This document shows positions 1 through 9,312 of a DNA stretch of 60,438 nt, in pieces. A model generated the notes under the pieces. That model saw only the letters and a program-made list of their open reading frames with translations. It was not told the DNA's origin and did not search any database. Within the stretch, counting starts at the first letter, position 1, and each line of letters opens with the position of its first letter. Source of the stretch: Paenibacillus sp. FJAT-26967 (GTDB lineage: Bacteria; Bacillota; Bacilli; Paenibacillales; NBRC-103111); contig NZ_LMXH01000011.1 in the NCBI RefSeq assembly GCF_001541095.1, forward strand, positions 1-60,438. The letters are read 5' to 3'. Both the position numbers and the translations under genes were made by a program.

Positions 1-85
1 TTGAAGACGACGAGGTAGATAGGTTGGAGGTGGAAGCACAGCAATGTGTGGAGCTGACCAATACTAATCGGTCGAGGGCTTGACC
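1..85 (+). rRNA. 23S rRNA, 3' end (partial)
   Basis: The first 85 bases match the conserved 3' end of bacterial 23S rRNA, including the segment GGAGCTGACCAATACTAATC and the terminal GGTCGAGGGCTTGACC. The gene enters from the left edge, so only its tail is present. No 5S rRNA gene follows before the terminator at 203-237. The trailer at about 170-195 contains CTAGTTTTCAGGG, which resembles the 3' side of an rRNA processing stalk. Confidence 0.93.
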
Positions 86-202
86 TACAGGTCTTTACGC
101 GAGTAGAGGCCAACATCGGAAGCATAGCCTATGGCTGTGCACCACAAGATCTTTGGATGGATCTTAGTATATCTTTCGCTGCTAGTTTTCAGGGTACAAA
201 TC

Positions 203-237
203 AAACCCCTACGAATGAAAAATTCGTAGGGGTTTTT
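203..237 (+). terminator. rRNA operon terminator
   Basis: A perfect 14-bp inverted repeat (AAACCCCTACGAAT against ATTCGTAGGGGTTT) with a five-base loop runs into a T-tract. It closes the upstream rRNA operon directly after the 23S trailer. Confidence 0.92.
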
Positions 238-313
238 GCTTTATTTGCATAAAATACAGGATAGCGTTAAAACTATAGAGAAGGATAATTAAAGAGTAGC
301 CCTTATCAGGCAC

Positions 314-342
314 TTGCATAATTTACAGGAACTGATTATAAT
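314..342 (+). promoter_or_regulatory. sigma-A promoter of the ctsR operon
   Basis: TTGCAT (314-319) and a consensus TATAAT (337-342) are separated by exactly 17 bp. The predicted start of transcription, about 349, falls at the edge of the CtsR operator. Confidence 0.8.
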
Positions 343-350
343 TAAGTTAA

Positions 351-367
351 GGTCAAAGAAAGTCAAA
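351..367 (+). promoter_or_regulatory. CtsR operator
   Basis: GGTCAAA, a three-base spacer GAA, then AGTCAAA. This fits the known CtsR heptad direct repeat (A/G)GTCAAA-NAN-(A/G)GTCAAA. It overlaps the predicted transcription start of ctsR, which is the position expected for autorepression of the class III heat-shock operon. Confidence 0.88.
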
Positions 368-404
368 GTCAATTTACTTCTCAAGTAACGGGGAGGATGA
401 ATTG

Positions 405-866
405 ATGCGTAATGTTTCCGAGATTATTGAGCAATACTTAAAGCACATTCTTCAGCAAAGTGCTGAGGGATCGGTTGAAATTCAGCGCAATGAACTTGCT
501 GATCAATTTCAATGCGTGCCATCTCAGATTAATTATGTCATCAGTACGCGGTTTACCCTTGAAAAAGGATATGTGGTTGAAAGTAAGCGCGGCGGCGGTG
601 GATATATTCGCATTCAGAAGATCGAATTAAACGCCTATGGTACACTGCTTGATACCATCATGACAACCGTTCGTGATAGTATAGATCAAGCTTCTTCTGA
701 AGGATTAATCTACCGGTTGGAAGAAGGAAGAATCATTAGCCGTCGGGAAGCTGCTATTATTAAAGCAGCTATATCACGGGATGTGCTCCAGTTTAAGCTT
801 CCCCTGCGCGATGAAGTGCGCGCCCGGATTTTGAAAGCCATGCTGATATCCTTACTGAGCAAATAA
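405..866 (+). CDS. ctsR: transcriptional repressor CtsR
   Basis: CtsR is the DNA-binding repressor of class III heat-shock genes such as clpC, clpP and clpE. The 153-residue product has an N-terminal winged helix-turn-helix (about 1-72). Its glycine-rich wing, Arg62 followed by four glycines at 63-66, is the DNA-contacting, heat-sensing loop of the family. A C-terminal helical dimerisation domain follows. ATG 405 is chosen over the TTG at 402 because GGGAGG (391-396) lies eight bases upstream. It is the first gene of ctsR-mcsA-mcsB-clpC, and a CtsR box covers its promoter, so it is very probably autoregulated. Confidence 0.96.
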   Translation: MRNVSEIIEQYLKHILQQSAEGSVEIQRNELADQFQCVPSQINYVISTRFTLEKGYVVESKRGGGGYIRIQKIELNAYGTLLDTIMTTVRDSIDQASSEGLIYRLEEGRIISRREAAIIKAAISRDVLQFKLPLRDEVRARILKAMLISLLSK

Positions 867-877
867 GGAGGGGTAGT

Positions 878-1396
878 ATGACATGCCAGGAATGCGGTCA
901 ACGACCCGCAAGCCTTCATTTTACGAAAATCGTAAATGGAGAAAAGACGGAATTTCACTTCTGTGAATCATGCGCCAAAGAGAAAGGCGAACTGATCCCA
1001 GGTACACCGGGAGGATTTTCGATTCACAACCTGCTTTCTGGGCTGTTGGACTTTGATCCATCCTCAGGAGCCATGAGCAAGGCCCGCCCTATACGCTGCG
1101 AGCATTGTGGGCTTACTTATTCTCAGTTCAGCAAACTCGGGCGTTTTGGCTGCAGCAATTGCTATCAAAGTTTCAAGGAAAAACTGGACCCTCTTTTTAG
1201 AAGGGTTCACGGTAATACCCTCCATGTCGGCAAGGTGCCCAAAAGATCCGGTCAAGAGATTGAACAGAAACGTGAGATCGAGCGGCTCAAAAAGGAACTG
1301 CAGGGACTTATTGAGCAGGAAGAGTTCGAGAAGGCTGCCCAATTAAGAGACCGCATTCGAGATCTTGACAAGAAGCCAGCTGACAGCAGCGGTTAA
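878..1396 (+). CDS. mcsA: McsA, activator of McsB kinase
   Basis: McsA is the zinc-binding partner that activates the arginine kinase McsB and helps deliver substrates to ClpC. The 172-residue protein shows four CxxC pairs (Cys3/6, 29/32, 74/77 and 92/95) and ends in a UVR-type coiled coil (about 135-168, with the core EEFEKAAQLRDRI). The start is set by AAGGAGGGG just upstream of ATG 878, 11 bases after ctsR stops. It is the second gene of the CtsR operon. Confidence 0.95.
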   Translation: MTCQECGQRPASLHFTKIVNGEKTEFHFCESCAKEKGELIPGTPGGFSIHNLLSGLLDFDPSSGAMSKARPIRCEHCGLTYSQFSKLGRFGCSNCYQSFKEKLDPLFRRVHGNTLHVGKVPKRSGQEIEQKREIERLKKELQGLIEQEEFEKAAQLRDRIRDLDKKPADSSG

Positions 1397-1444
1397 TCGC
1401 TCTGCCTCATGCCTTTGAATGATGGAATAAAGGAGGGGTTCCCT

Positions 1445-2503
1445 TTGAAACATTTTGTAGAAGAAGCACTGAGCGAATGGATGAAAGGGGACGGGCCGGA
1501 TACGGACATTGTGATAAGCAGCCGTGTTCGTATTGCACGGAACTTAAAGGATTACCCTTATCCGATGTTGGCCACGATCCAGCAGTCTGCCGAAGTGCTA
1601 GAACAAGTATCAGCCGTACTTCAGAATGAAGATTTAAAAACGATTAGTGAATTCACACTTGTGCCGCTTCATGAGTTAAATGAACTGGAGAGAAGAATTC
1701 TGGTTGAAAAGCATTTGATCAGCCCGAACCTGGCAACAGAGTCTCGTAATGGTGCTGTTATTCTAAATGAGAACGAATCGATCTCCATTATGGTTAATGA
1801 AGAAGATCATCTTCGTATCCAATGTTTATGCCCGGGTTTTCAAATTAAGGAAGCGTGGGATTTGGCCAATCAGCTTGATGATATCTTCGAGTCCCACTTG
1901 GATTACGGATTTGATGAAACGAGAGGTTATCTTACCAGCTGTCCGACCAATGTGGGAACAGGGATCCGCGCATCGGTTATGATGCATTTACCGGCGCTAG
2001 TGCTTACCCAGCAGATCAACCGAATATTATCCGCTGTTTCTCAGGTTGGATTGACTGTTCGCGGATTATATGGCGAGGGCAGCGAAGCGCTGGGGAACCT
2101 GTTTCAAATCTCTAACCAGATCACCTTAGGTCAGTCGGAAGAAGAAATTATCGATAATCTTTATAGTGTAGCCAGACAGATCATCGAACATGAGCGTGCT
2201 GCACGCAAACAGCTTATGCAGGAATCCCGGATTAGAATTACAGACCGGGTTATGCGGTCCTATGGGATTTTAACGCATGCATCTATCATAGACTCCAAAG
2301 AAGCCGCTCAAAGGCTTTCGGATGTCCGTCTGGGAATTGACCTTCAAGTAATTGAGCATGTTCCCACACATACGATGAATGAACTTCTCGTCATGACACA
2401 ACCTGGTTTCCTGCAACAAATCGCCGGAGCGCTCCTGTCACCTGATGATCGGGATATCCGGCGGGCACAAATTATACGCAGCCGATTCAATGCCGTGTCA
2501 TAA
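1445..2503 (+). CDS. mcsB: protein-arginine kinase McsB
   Basis: McsB phosphorylates arginine residues, which inactivates CtsR during heat shock and marks proteins for ClpC-ClpP degradation. The 352-residue product has the phosphagen-kinase catalytic fold: SSRVRIARN near residue 25, NEEDH near 120, and the loop [10 protein letters not shown] whose cysteine (about 166) occupies the usual active-site position. I chose TTG 1445 because AGGAGG (1431-1436) sits eight bases before it and the resulting N-terminus (MKHF...) matches the family. The upstream in-frame ATG at 1409 has no ribosome-binding site. It lies between mcsA and clpC. Confidence 0.94.
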   Translation: MKHFVEEALSEWMKGDGPDTDIVISSRVRIARNLKDYPYPMLATIQQSAEVLEQVSAVLQNEDLKTISEFTLVPLHELNELERRILVEKHLISPNLATESRNGAVILNENESISIMVNEEDHLRIQCLCPGFQIKEAWDLANQLDDIFESHLDYGFDETRGYLTSCPTNVGTGIRASVMMHLPALVLTQQINRILSAVSQVGLTVRGLYGEGSEALGNLFQISNQITLGQSEEEIIDNLYSVARQIIEHERAARKQLMQESRIRITDRVMRSYGILTHASIIDSKEAAQRLSDVRLGIDLQVIEHVPTHTMNELLVMTQPGFLQQIAGALLSPDDRDIRRAQIIRSRFNAVS

Positions 2504-2556
2504 CGTTTAATGCTACTATACGGTTTTCGTTCGAAATTACAATGGAGGTGCTAAGT

Positions 2557-4995
2557 ATGATGTTTGGAAGATTTACGGAACGCGCTCAGAAAGTTCTTTC
2601 TCTTGCGCAGGAAGAAGCAGTACGTTTGGGTCACAACAATATCGGCACAGAGCATATTTTGCTCGGCCTTATTCGTGAAGGGGAAGGGATTGCTGCCAAA
2701 GCACTGGTAGCTCTCGGACTCGGGCTTGAGAAAATTCAAGACGAGGTAGAATCCCTGATCGGCCGTGGACAAGAGCAGCCCTCCAATATCGCTTACACAC
2801 CACGTGCCAAAAAGGTCATTGAACTTTCTATGGACGAAGCAAGAAAGCTTGGCCATACCTACGTCGGTACGGAGCATATCCTGCTTGGTCTGATCCGTGA
2901 AGGTGAGGGAGTCGCCGCAAGAGTGTTAAACAACCTCGGCATTTCTCTCAACAAGGCCCGCCAGCAAGTTTTACAGCTGCTAGGCAGCAGTGAAGTGGTA
3001 TCAAGCAATCACGGGAGTGGCAACAACGTCAATACACCTACGCTAGACAGCCTGGCGAGGGATTTGACCACCTTTGCGAAGGAAAACAACCTGGACCCGG
3101 TAATTGGCCGTTCGAAAGAAATTGAACGTGTTATTCAAGTTCTGAGCCGCCGGACCAAAAATAATCCGGTATTGATCGGTGAACCCGGCGTAGGTAAAAC
3201 GGCTATTGCCGAAGGCCTCGCCCAGAAAATTATCAACAATGAAATTCCGGAGACATTAAAAGATAAGCGTGTCATGACGCTTGATATGGGTTCCGTTGTT
3301 GCAGGCACCAAATACCGCGGTGAATTTGAGGATCGTCTCAAGAAGATCATGGATGAGATTCGTCAGGCAGGCAATATCATTCTCTTCATTGATGAGCTTC
3401 ACACACTGATCGGTGCAGGTGGTGCGGAAGGCGCAATTGACGCTTCGAATATTCTGAAGCCGGCTCTAGCACGCGGCGAACTGCAATGTATAGGTGCCAC
3501 TACTCTTGATGAATATCGCAAATATATCGAGAAAGACGCAGCACTGGAACGGCGTTTCCAGCCAATCACTGTCGATCAGCCGACTCCGGAGGAAGCTATT
3601 CAGATTCTCCATGGTCTTCGTGACCGGTATGAAGCACATCACCGGGTTAAGATTACGGATGCGGCTATTGAAGAAGCTGTTAAATTATCGGATCGGTATA
3701 TCACGGACCGGTTCCTGCCAGATAAAGCAATCGATTTGATTGATGAGGCGGGTTCGAAAGTGAGGCTGCACTCCTACACGGTACCGCCTAGTCTGAAAGA
3801 GCTGGAACAGAAGCTTGAGAATATCCGTAAGGAAAAAGACGCTGCTGTGCAGAGCCAGGAATTCGAAAAGGCTGCATCCCTTCGCGATACGGAACAGAAG
3901 CTTCGTGAAGAGCTGGACAGCACAAAGAACGAGTGGAAAGAAAAACAAGGACGTATGGACACGGAGGTTACTCCGGATGACATCGCCCAAATTGTAGCTA
4001 GCTGGACAGGAATCCCGGTACGCAAGCTGGCAGAAGAAGAGACCGAGCGATTGCTGAAAATGGAGGATATCCTTCACAATCGTGTAATTGGTCAAGAAGA
4101 AGCCGTTAAGGCTGTCTCCCGGGCAATCCGCCGTGCTAGAGCGGGTCTTAAGGATCCGAAGCGTCCGATGGGCTCCTTCATTTTCCTGGGACCTACCGGT
4201 GTAGGTAAAACGGAGCTTGCCCGTGCACTGGCTGAATCCCTATTCGGTGATGAGAATGCGGTTATCCGTATAGATATGTCGGAGTACATGGAGAAACACT
4301 CCACTTCCCGTCTGGTCGGAGCGCCTCCAGGATATGTGGGCTACGAGGAAGGCGGACAGCTGACTGAGAAAGTACGCCGTAAACCTTACTCGGTTGTCCT
4401 GCTTGATGAAATCGAGAAAGCACACCCGGAAGTCTTTAATATTCTGCTTCAAGTTCTGGAAGACGGACGTTTGACAGATTCCAAGGGCCGTACGGTTGAC
4501 TTCCGCAATACGCTGATCATTATGACATCTAATGTGGGCGCCGATATGATCAAGAAGAATTCCACGCTTGGTTTCACGGCAGTTCAGGATTCCGGTAAAG
4601 ATTATAACAACATGAAGGATAAAGTCATGAACGAGCTCAAGAAAAGCTTCCGTCCTGAGTTCTTAAACCGGATCGATGAGATCATCGTATTCCATTCTCT
4701 GGATGAGAAGCATATTGCTGAAATCGTCAGTCTCATGGCTGAGGAATTGCGCAAGCGCCTCAAAGACCAGGAAGTGGATTTCATGCTCACCGAAAATGCT
4801 AAGAATTTCTTGGCCAAAGAGGGATTCGATCCAAGTTATGGAGCACGGCCTCTCCGTAGAGCCATCCAGAAACATATTGAGGACCGCCTGTCTGAAGAGC
4901 TGCTGAAAGGCAGCATTTCGAAGGGAGACTCCCTTACTATAGACGAAAAAGAAGGAGCGTTAGTTGTTCTGAAGAACGAGAACGCTATGTCTTAA
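2557..4995 (+). CDS. clpC: ATP-dependent Clp protease ATP-binding subunit ClpC
   Basis: ClpC is the HSP100 unfoldase that feeds arginine-phosphorylated and McsA/McsB- or MecA-delivered proteins to ClpP. The 812-residue protein has two N-terminal Clp-N repeats (within 1-145), a first AAA+ module (Walker A GEPGVGKT near 208) and a middle coiled coil with a UVR-like segment near 434. A second AAA+ module follows (Walker A GPTGVGKT near 545), and an LGF tripeptide near 671 is the ClpP-docking loop. ATG 2557 is preferred over 2542 because GGAGGT (2543-2548) is eight bases upstream and MMFGRF is the family N-terminus. A terminator follows at 5011. Confidence 0.97.
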   Translation: MMFGRFTERAQKVLSLAQEEAVRLGHNNIGTEHILLGLIREGEGIAAKALVALGLGLEKIQDEVESLIGRGQEQPSNIAYTPRAKKVIELSMDEARKLGHTYVGTEHILLGLIREGEGVAARVLNNLGISLNKARQQVLQLLGSSEVVSSNHGSGNNVNTPTLDSLARDLTTFAKENNLDPVIGRSKEIERVIQVLSRRTKNNPVLIGEPGVGKTAIAEGLAQKIINNEIPETLKDKRVMTLDMGSVVAGTKYRGEFEDRLKKIMDEIRQAGNIILFIDELHTLIGAGGAEGAIDASNILKPALARGELQCIGATTLDEYRKYIEKDAALERRFQPITVDQPTPEEAIQILHGLRDRYEAHHRVKITDAAIEEAVKLSDRYITDRFLPDKAIDLIDEAGSKVRLHSYTVPPSLKELEQKLENIRKEKDAAVQSQEFEKAASLRDTEQKLREELDSTKNEWKEKQGRMDTEVTPDDIAQIVASWTGIPVRKLAEEETERLLKMEDILHNRVIGQEEAVKAVSRAIRRARAGLKDPKRPMGSFIFLGPTGVGKTELARALAESLFGDENAVIRIDMSEYMEKHSTSRLVGAPPGYVGYEEGGQLTEKVRRKPYSVVLLDEIEKAHPEVFNILLQVLEDGRLTDSKGRTVDFRNTLIIMTSNVGADMIKKNSTLGFTAVQDSGKDYNNMKDKVMNELKKSFRPEFLNRIDEIIVFHSLDEKHIAEIVSLMAEELRKRLKDQEVDFMLTENAKNFLAKEGFDPSYGARPLRRAIQKHIEDRLSEELLKGSISKGDSLTIDEKEGALVVLKNENAMS

Positions 4996-5010
4996 TCGTA
5001 ATAAAATTGT

Positions 5011-5056
5011 AAGCATTTTGTGGTACTGTAAGAGTACTGCAAAATGCTTTTTCTTT
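5011..5056 (+). terminator. terminator of the ctsR operon
   Basis: AAGCATTTTG plus TGGTACT pairs with AGTACTG plus CAAAATGCTT around a short loop, followed by TTTTCTTTT. It separates clpC from radA. Confidence 0.85.
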
Positions 5057-5154
5057 TGAAAGTACTTTCATAGCATTCGCAAAAATGGTAAACTTTGAAT
5101 GACGCTGGAACCTGTTCCTTGTTTTAGCGTAGAAAGAGAAAGGACCTTCGCGCC

Positions 5155-6522
5155 ATGAGCAAAACGAAAACAAAATTCATCTGCCAGCAGTGCGGGTACG
5201 AGACCCCCAAATGGCTCGGCAAATGTCCCGGCTGCGGAGCATGGAACAGTTTCTCCGAAGAAGTTGAAACAGTTATCAAGACGCAGGGGATGAATTCAAC
5301 CTTTCTGCGGACGAAAGAGAAACCAACTCCGATCATAAACATAGAGAGTACCTCTGAACAGCGCGTGCTAACCGATAATGGAGAGCTTAACCGCGTTCTG
5401 GGCGGAGGATTTGTCCCCGGTTCCCTAATTCTGGTTGGTGGAGATCCTGGTATCGGTAAATCTACTCTGTTACTGCAAACTTCACACTCGCTCACGAAAG
5501 AAGGGCGTAAAGTGCTGTATATCTCCGGTGAGGAATCGATCCGGCAGACAAAGCTGCGGGCAGACCGTCTGAATGCTGTTTCTCCGAACTTGTATGTGCT
5601 GTGCGAGACGAATATGGAAGTCGTGGAAGAGGCTATTCAGGATGTACAGCCTGATTTCTTGGTCATCGATTCCATTCAAACCGTATATCATCCGAGTGTT
5701 TCCTCAGCACCAGGAACAGTTTCACAAGTGCGTGAATGCACGAGCCACTTCATGCGCATAGCTAAACTCAAGAACATTGCAACCGTTCTGGTAGGCCATG
5801 TAACGAAAGAAGGAGCAATTGCCGGTCCCCGGCTGCTCGAACATATGGTGGACTGCGTTCTCTATTTTGAAGGAGAACGGCATCATACTTACCGGGTGCT
5901 TCGTGCGGTGAAGAACCGTTTTGGTTCTACGAATGAAATCGGTATTTTCGAAATGCTGGAGAGCGGCTTAGCCGAAGTGAGCAACCCCTCGGAGCTGTTC
6001 TTGTCCGAGAGGCCTCTGGGTGTAGCAGGTTCGACCGTTGTCGCAAGCATGGAAGGGACCCGGCCTGTTCTTGTTGAGATTCAGGCACTTGTGTCCACTA
6101 CCAATTTCCCCTCCCCGCGGCGGATGGCAACAGGGATAGATCATAACCGGCTTTCCCTCATCATGGCGGTTCTGGAGAAACGCGTAGGCTTGTTTCTCCA
6201 AAGCCAGGACGCCTATCTGAATGTGGCAGGAGGTGTGAAGCTGGATGAACCAGCTGTTGATCTCGCTGTGGCAATCAGCATCGCATCCAGCTTCAAGGAA
6301 ATGCCGACCCAGGCCTACGATGCCGTGTTCGGCGAAATCGGCTTAACCGGTGAGGTGCGCGGTGTATCGCGTATCGATCAGCGGGTCAAGGAGGCCCAGA
6401 AACTCGGATTCAGGCGTGTTATTATGCCGGAGAAAAGTCTTAAGGGCTGGACGCCACCGCAAGGTATCGAAGTGATTGGCGTCAGCACGGTATCGGAAGC
6501 TTTATCCGCGGCACTGGGCTGA
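5155..6522 (+). CDS. radA: DNA repair protein RadA
   Basis: RadA (Sms) is a RecA-like, branch-migrating helicase used in recombinational repair and natural transformation. The 455-residue protein has an N-terminal C4 zinc finger (CxxC near 10-13 and again near 24-27), a Walker A motif [10 protein letters not shown] at about 95, the RadA-specific KNRFG motif at about 253, and a C-terminal Lon-protease-like domain. ATG 5155 is preceded by GAAAGGA at a slightly long spacing. It sits between clpC and disA as in Bacillus. I saw no convincing sigma-A promoter in the 100 bases upstream. Confidence 0.96.
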   Translation: MSKTKTKFICQQCGYETPKWLGKCPGCGAWNSFSEEVETVIKTQGMNSTFLRTKEKPTPIINIESTSEQRVLTDNGELNRVLGGGFVPGSLILVGGDPGIGKSTLLLQTSHSLTKEGRKVLYISGEESIRQTKLRADRLNAVSPNLYVLCETNMEVVEEAIQDVQPDFLVIDSIQTVYHPSVSSAPGTVSQVRECTSHFMRIAKLKNIATVLVGHVTKEGAIAGPRLLEHMVDCVLYFEGERHHTYRVLRAVKNRFGSTNEIGIFEMLESGLAEVSNPSELFLSERPLGVAGSTVVASMEGTRPVLVEIQALVSTTNFPSPRRMATGIDHNRLSLIMAVLEKRVGLFLQSQDAYLNVAGGVKLDEPAVDLAVAISIASSFKEMPTQAYDAVFGEIGLTGEVRGVSRIDQRVKEAQKLGFRRVIMPEKSLKGWTPPQGIEVIGVSTVSEALSAALG

Positions 6523-6635
6523 CGGAGCAGGAGCCAGGCGTGAGAAAGCTTAAACCGGCATCTCCCTCCTACCAAGGATACAAGCGATAATGCCATCAAG
6601 ACTGTACAGAACGGATATGCTTCAGGAGGATTAAC

Positions 6636-7715
6636 ATGAGCAAAGAAGAAACCAAACGAGATGTGATGAGCCAACTGCTCCAGCTGGTCGCTCCCGGTAC
6701 GCCATTCCGCGATGGCCTTGAGAACGTGCTTCGCGCTAAGACGGGTGCTTTAATCGTAGTCGGATGCAGTCCGGAAGTCATGGAAGTAGTAGACGGGGGC
6801 TTCAGCATTAATTGCGATTTTTCACCGAATTACTTATATGAACTGGCCAAAATGGACGGCGCCATCATCTTAAACGAAGACGGCAAGAAGATTCTTTATG
6901 CGAATACCCAACTGGTACCCAGTTCGTCGATCCCTTCGATCGAAACCGGAATTCGTCACCGTACAGCGGAACGTGTAGCCAAACAAACGAATAAGTTAGT
7001 GGTCTCGATTTCCCAGCGGCGCAATATCATTACACTATACCAAGGGAACTTGCGCTACTCACTGAAGGATATTGGCGTTATCCTGACGAAGGCTAACCAG
7101 GCTATTCAAACCCTGGATCGGTACAAGACAGAACTGGACCAGTCTTTAATTAATCTGGGTGCTTCTGAATTCGAGGAACTCGTTACCCTGCATGATGTCA
7201 CCAATGCCATCCAGCGGGTAGAGATGGTGCTAAGAATTAAGAATGAACTAAACCGTTATATCACGGAACTCGGAACAGAGGGCCGGCTTATTTCTATGCA
7301 GCTGGAGGAACTTGTCGGCAATACAGAACTTGAGGAACGGCTGCTGCTCAAAGACTATGTCAGAGAGCTCAGTGAGGATAAGATCAAAGACATTCTTCTT
7401 GGACTCAAGCGACTGTCCTCTGAAGAGCTGCTTGATCCGCATCATATTATCAGACTGCTTGGCTACCCCCATACAAGTTCTATTGTGGAGGAATTGGTCT
7501 CTCCGCGTGGGTTCCGAGTCTTGAATAAAATCCCGAGACTGCCATCCATCATCATTCATAATCTGGTTGAAAAATTCGGTCGCTTGCCTCATATAACGGT
7601 GGCTTCCATAGAAGAATTGGATGAGGTTGACGGAATTGGAGAAGTCCGGGCCAGAGCTATTAAGCAGGGTCTACGAAGAATTCAGGAACAAGTACTAATT
7701 GACAGACATATTTAA
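6636..7715 (+). CDS. disA: diadenylate cyclase DisA
   Basis: DisA makes the second messenger c-di-AMP from two ATP and scans DNA for damage. The 359-residue sequence has the DAC domain with Asp74-Gly75-Ala76 (DGA) and Arg107-His108-Arg109-Thr110 (RHRT), the catalytic signature. A long helical linker follows, then a C-terminal RuvA-like helix-hairpin-helix domain (IPRLP... [14 protein letters not shown], about 300-345). AGGAGG lies just before ATG 6636. It follows radA by 113 bp. Its last codons overlap the -35 of the pssA promoter. Confidence 0.97.
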   Translation: MSKEETKRDVMSQLLQLVAPGTPFRDGLENVLRAKTGALIVVGCSPEVMEVVDGGFSINCDFSPNYLYELAKMDGAIILNEDGKKILYANTQLVPSSSIPSIETGIRHRTAERVAKQTNKLVVSISQRRNIITLYQGNLRYSLKDIGVILTKANQAIQTLDRYKTELDQSLINLGASEFEELVTLHDVTNAIQRVEMVLRIKNELNRYITELGTEGRLISMQLEELVGNTELEERLLLKDYVRELSEDKIKDILLGLKRLSSEELLDPHHIIRLLGYPHTSSIVEELVSPRGFRVLNKIPRLPSIIIHNLVEKFGRLPHITVASIEELDEVDGIGEVRARAIKQGLRRIQEQVLIDRHI

Positions 7716-7727
7716 ATTGCATACAAT
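7699..7727 (+). promoter_or_regulatory. sigma-A promoter of pssA
   Basis: TTGACA (7699-7704) and TACAAT (7722-7727) are exactly 17 bp apart. The -35 lies inside the end of disA, so pssA can be transcribed independently. A second pair (TTGTTT 7756, TATACT 7779) also has 17-bp spacing but would place the start inside the ribosome-binding site, so I consider it less likely. Confidence 0.72.
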
Positions 7728-7804
7728 CATAGGGTAATTAAAGAGAGAAGTCGCGTTGTTTGTATTAATGGGGTAAAGTATACTTAGAGGTGGACTAAAC
7801 TAAT

Positions 7805-8554
7805 ATGATAACAAAATCGCTTCCTAGCCTGTTTACTGTTGGGAATCTGTTTTTAGGTGTTCTTGCCATTATTCTTGTCTTTAACGAGAATCCGGATATG
7901 GCGGCAGTACTCGTTATTGTGGCTATGCTTCTGGACGGGTTGGACGGGCGAGTTGCACGTGCATTGAATGCACAAAGTGAGTTTGGTAAAGAGCTGGACT
8001 CTCTGTCGGATGTTATTTCTTTCGGGGTAGCACCCGCGTTTATTATGTACGTAGTAGCTTTTGGCGATATCAGACCTGCTGCGGCTGCCTGGATCGTGAC
8101 AGCCTTGTTCCCTATTTGTGGGGCCCTTCGTCTTGCACGCTTCAATGTAGTTGCCGGAACACCTGGGTATTTCATCGGACTTCCTATTCCAGCAGCTGGG
8201 GGCATTCTCGCAACACTGGCGTTGTTCCATAACGAAATTAACGTGTTCGTTCTTCTTGTCAGCACAATCTTGCTTTCCTATTTGATGGTCAGCAATGTAA
8301 AATACCCTAACTTCAAGAAAGCAGGCATTCCCAAAGCGGCGATCTGGGTTACGCCAATTATTGTTCTTGTAGCTGTAGTTATTGCAATCAAGGAACCATC
8401 CTTTATTTCTAAAATGATTTTTATCCCATTGGTCATTTATGCCCTATATGGCTTAAAAAAAAACGTTGATCGCCTCTTTACTCTCCGCCGCAGGAAGCGT
8501 AAAGGTAAAGGCGTGGAAGTCGAAGAACTGGCAAATTCTAAGACACATCTGTAA
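7805..8554 (+). CDS. pssA: CDP-diacylglycerol-serine O-phosphatidyltransferase
   Basis: This enzyme condenses CDP-diacylglycerol with L-serine to phosphatidylserine, the precursor of phosphatidylethanolamine, at the inner membrane. The 249-residue protein is strongly hydrophobic with several membrane segments. It carries the full CDP-alcohol phosphatidyltransferase motif: Asp47-Gly48, Ala51-Arg52, Gly61, Asp65 and Asp69, with the correct spacing. The C-terminus is basic. AGAGGTGG precedes ATG 7805. It has its own promoter (7699-7727) and terminator (8558-8580). In B. subtilis, as I recall, pssA is not next to disA. Confidence 0.9.
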   Translation: MITKSLPSLFTVGNLFLGVLAIILVFNENPDMAAVLVIVAMLLDGLDGRVARALNAQSEFGKELDSLSDVISFGVAPAFIMYVVAFGDIRPAAAAWIVTALFPICGALRLARFNVVAGTPGYFIGLPIPAAGGILATLALFHNEINVFVLLVSTILLSYLMVSNVKYPNFKKAGIPKAAIWVTPIIVLVAVVIAIKEPSFISKMIFIPLVIYALYGLKKNVDRLFTLRRRKRKGKGVEVEELANSKTHL

Positions 8555-8557
8555 GGA

Positions 8558-8580
8558 GGAAGCCGTAAGGCTTCCTTTTT
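8558..8580 (+). terminator. pssA terminator
   Basis: GGAAGCC (8558-8564), loop GTAA, GGCTTCC (8569-8575), then a run of Ts, immediately after the pssA stop codon. Confidence 0.85.
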
Positions 8581-8683
8581 TATATCAATAACCTTTTATA
8601 AGACAGGATCTCATCCCTAATCTTTATCTCAATAAACATTGAGAATTCACATAGGTAAGTAGATTATGCTGTGAACTGGATTT

Positions 8684-8738
8684 AAAAAAGCATTTATTTT
8701 CTTCCGTTAAGAAACGGAGGAGAATAAATGCTTTTTTA
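8684..8738. terminator. bidirectional terminator
   Basis: AAAAAAGCATTTATT... pairs with ...AATAAATGCTTTTTT around a CCGTT/AACGG apex. The A-run on one side and T-run on the other allow termination in both directions. It lies just past the stop of the reverse-strand gene at 8752-9147 and backs up the pssA terminator. Confidence 0.82.
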
Positions 8739-8751
8739 TTCGGACTCATAT

Positions 8752-9147
8752 CTAAGACAAATTAAAAAAACCGAGTGTCGTACATTTCTTGGACTCATCT
8801 TCTAAGACCTTCTCAAGATTAACGTCAAGCAGGTTAGAAAGCGCGGATAAGTAGAAAAGGTGCTTCCCGATTTCGGCTGCAACGGCATCCATGCAATGTT
8901 CACATAGGTTACCCTCCAAATGAGTTTGCAGTTCATCCTTAGCTTGATCCAGAGTCATTTCGGGTGAATAAGATTGTTTCTTGGCATTTACTTCGATACA
9001 ACCGCATTCTGTGATGGATTTGGTCACGGAACGGTTCACACCGGCGCTGGATTGTTGAACCTTGGAAAGGACATCAAGCAAACTACGGTGACGAAGAAGC
9101 AACTCGCCAACCTGGTCTTGGAAATCTTTAAGGGATAGGGCATTCAT
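8752..9147 (-). CDS. MazG-like protein of unknown function
   Basis: This 131-residue protein is not recognised with certainty. It is predicted mostly helical. Its C-terminal half (about 91-117, AAEIGKHLFYLSALSNLLDVNLEKVL) resembles the helical core of MazG-type nucleotide pyrophosphohydrolases, but the acidic EExxE metal-binding pattern is not obvious. Cys48-Gly-Cys50 and Cys82-x2-Cys85 could form a metal site. ATG 9147 is chosen because GAGGTG lies six bases upstream, whereas the GTG at 9156 overlaps that site. It is the only reverse-strand gene before 57 kb and has its own promoter and terminator. Function unknown. Confidence 0.7.
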   Translation of the reverse strand: MNALSLKDFQDQVGELLLRHRSLLDVLSKVQQSSAGVNRSVTKSITECGCIEVNAKKQSYSPEMTLDQAKDELQTHLEGNLCEHCMDAVAAEIGKHLFYLSALSNLLDVNLEKVLEDESKKCTTLGFFNLS

Positions 9148-9182
9148 CTCATGCACCTCATTTTGAATTTCATCTCATCTTT

Positions 9183-9211
9183 ATTATATAGAAGATCAGC
9201 AGATCAGGCAA
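9183..9211 (-). promoter_or_regulatory. sigma-A promoter of the reverse-strand MazG-like gene
   Basis: On the reverse strand TTGCCT (9211-9206) and consensus TATAAT (9188-9183) are 17 bp apart, about 35 bp before the start codon at 9147. Confidence 0.7.
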
Positions 9212-9312
9212 TCAAAGTCGAGGCAGGGCGTTTAGTGGGCCGATATTTGGAACATACTGGTAGAAGGGGAGTTTATCCTCATACATTGCATTGATGGAGG
9301 TGAATCCGTACG

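Larger units (their letters stand above)
86..404. other. 23S trailer to ctsR intergenic region
   Basis: This gene-free stretch holds the 23S trailer, the rRNA terminator (203-237), the ctsR promoter (314-342) and the CtsR box (351-367). I looked for a 5S rRNA gene and for tRNA genes here and saw none. Confidence 0.7.

Noticed and set aside
86-202. Possible 5S rRNA gene after the 23S end
   Set aside because: No conserved 5S blocks (such as CCCGAACACGACCGTTAAG) occur, and the space before the terminator is about the length of a 5S gene but unrelated in sequence.
7756-7784. Second promoter (TTGTTT-17-TATACT) for pssA
   Set aside because: Its transcription start would fall inside the pssA ribosome-binding site; the promoter at 7699-7727 is better.
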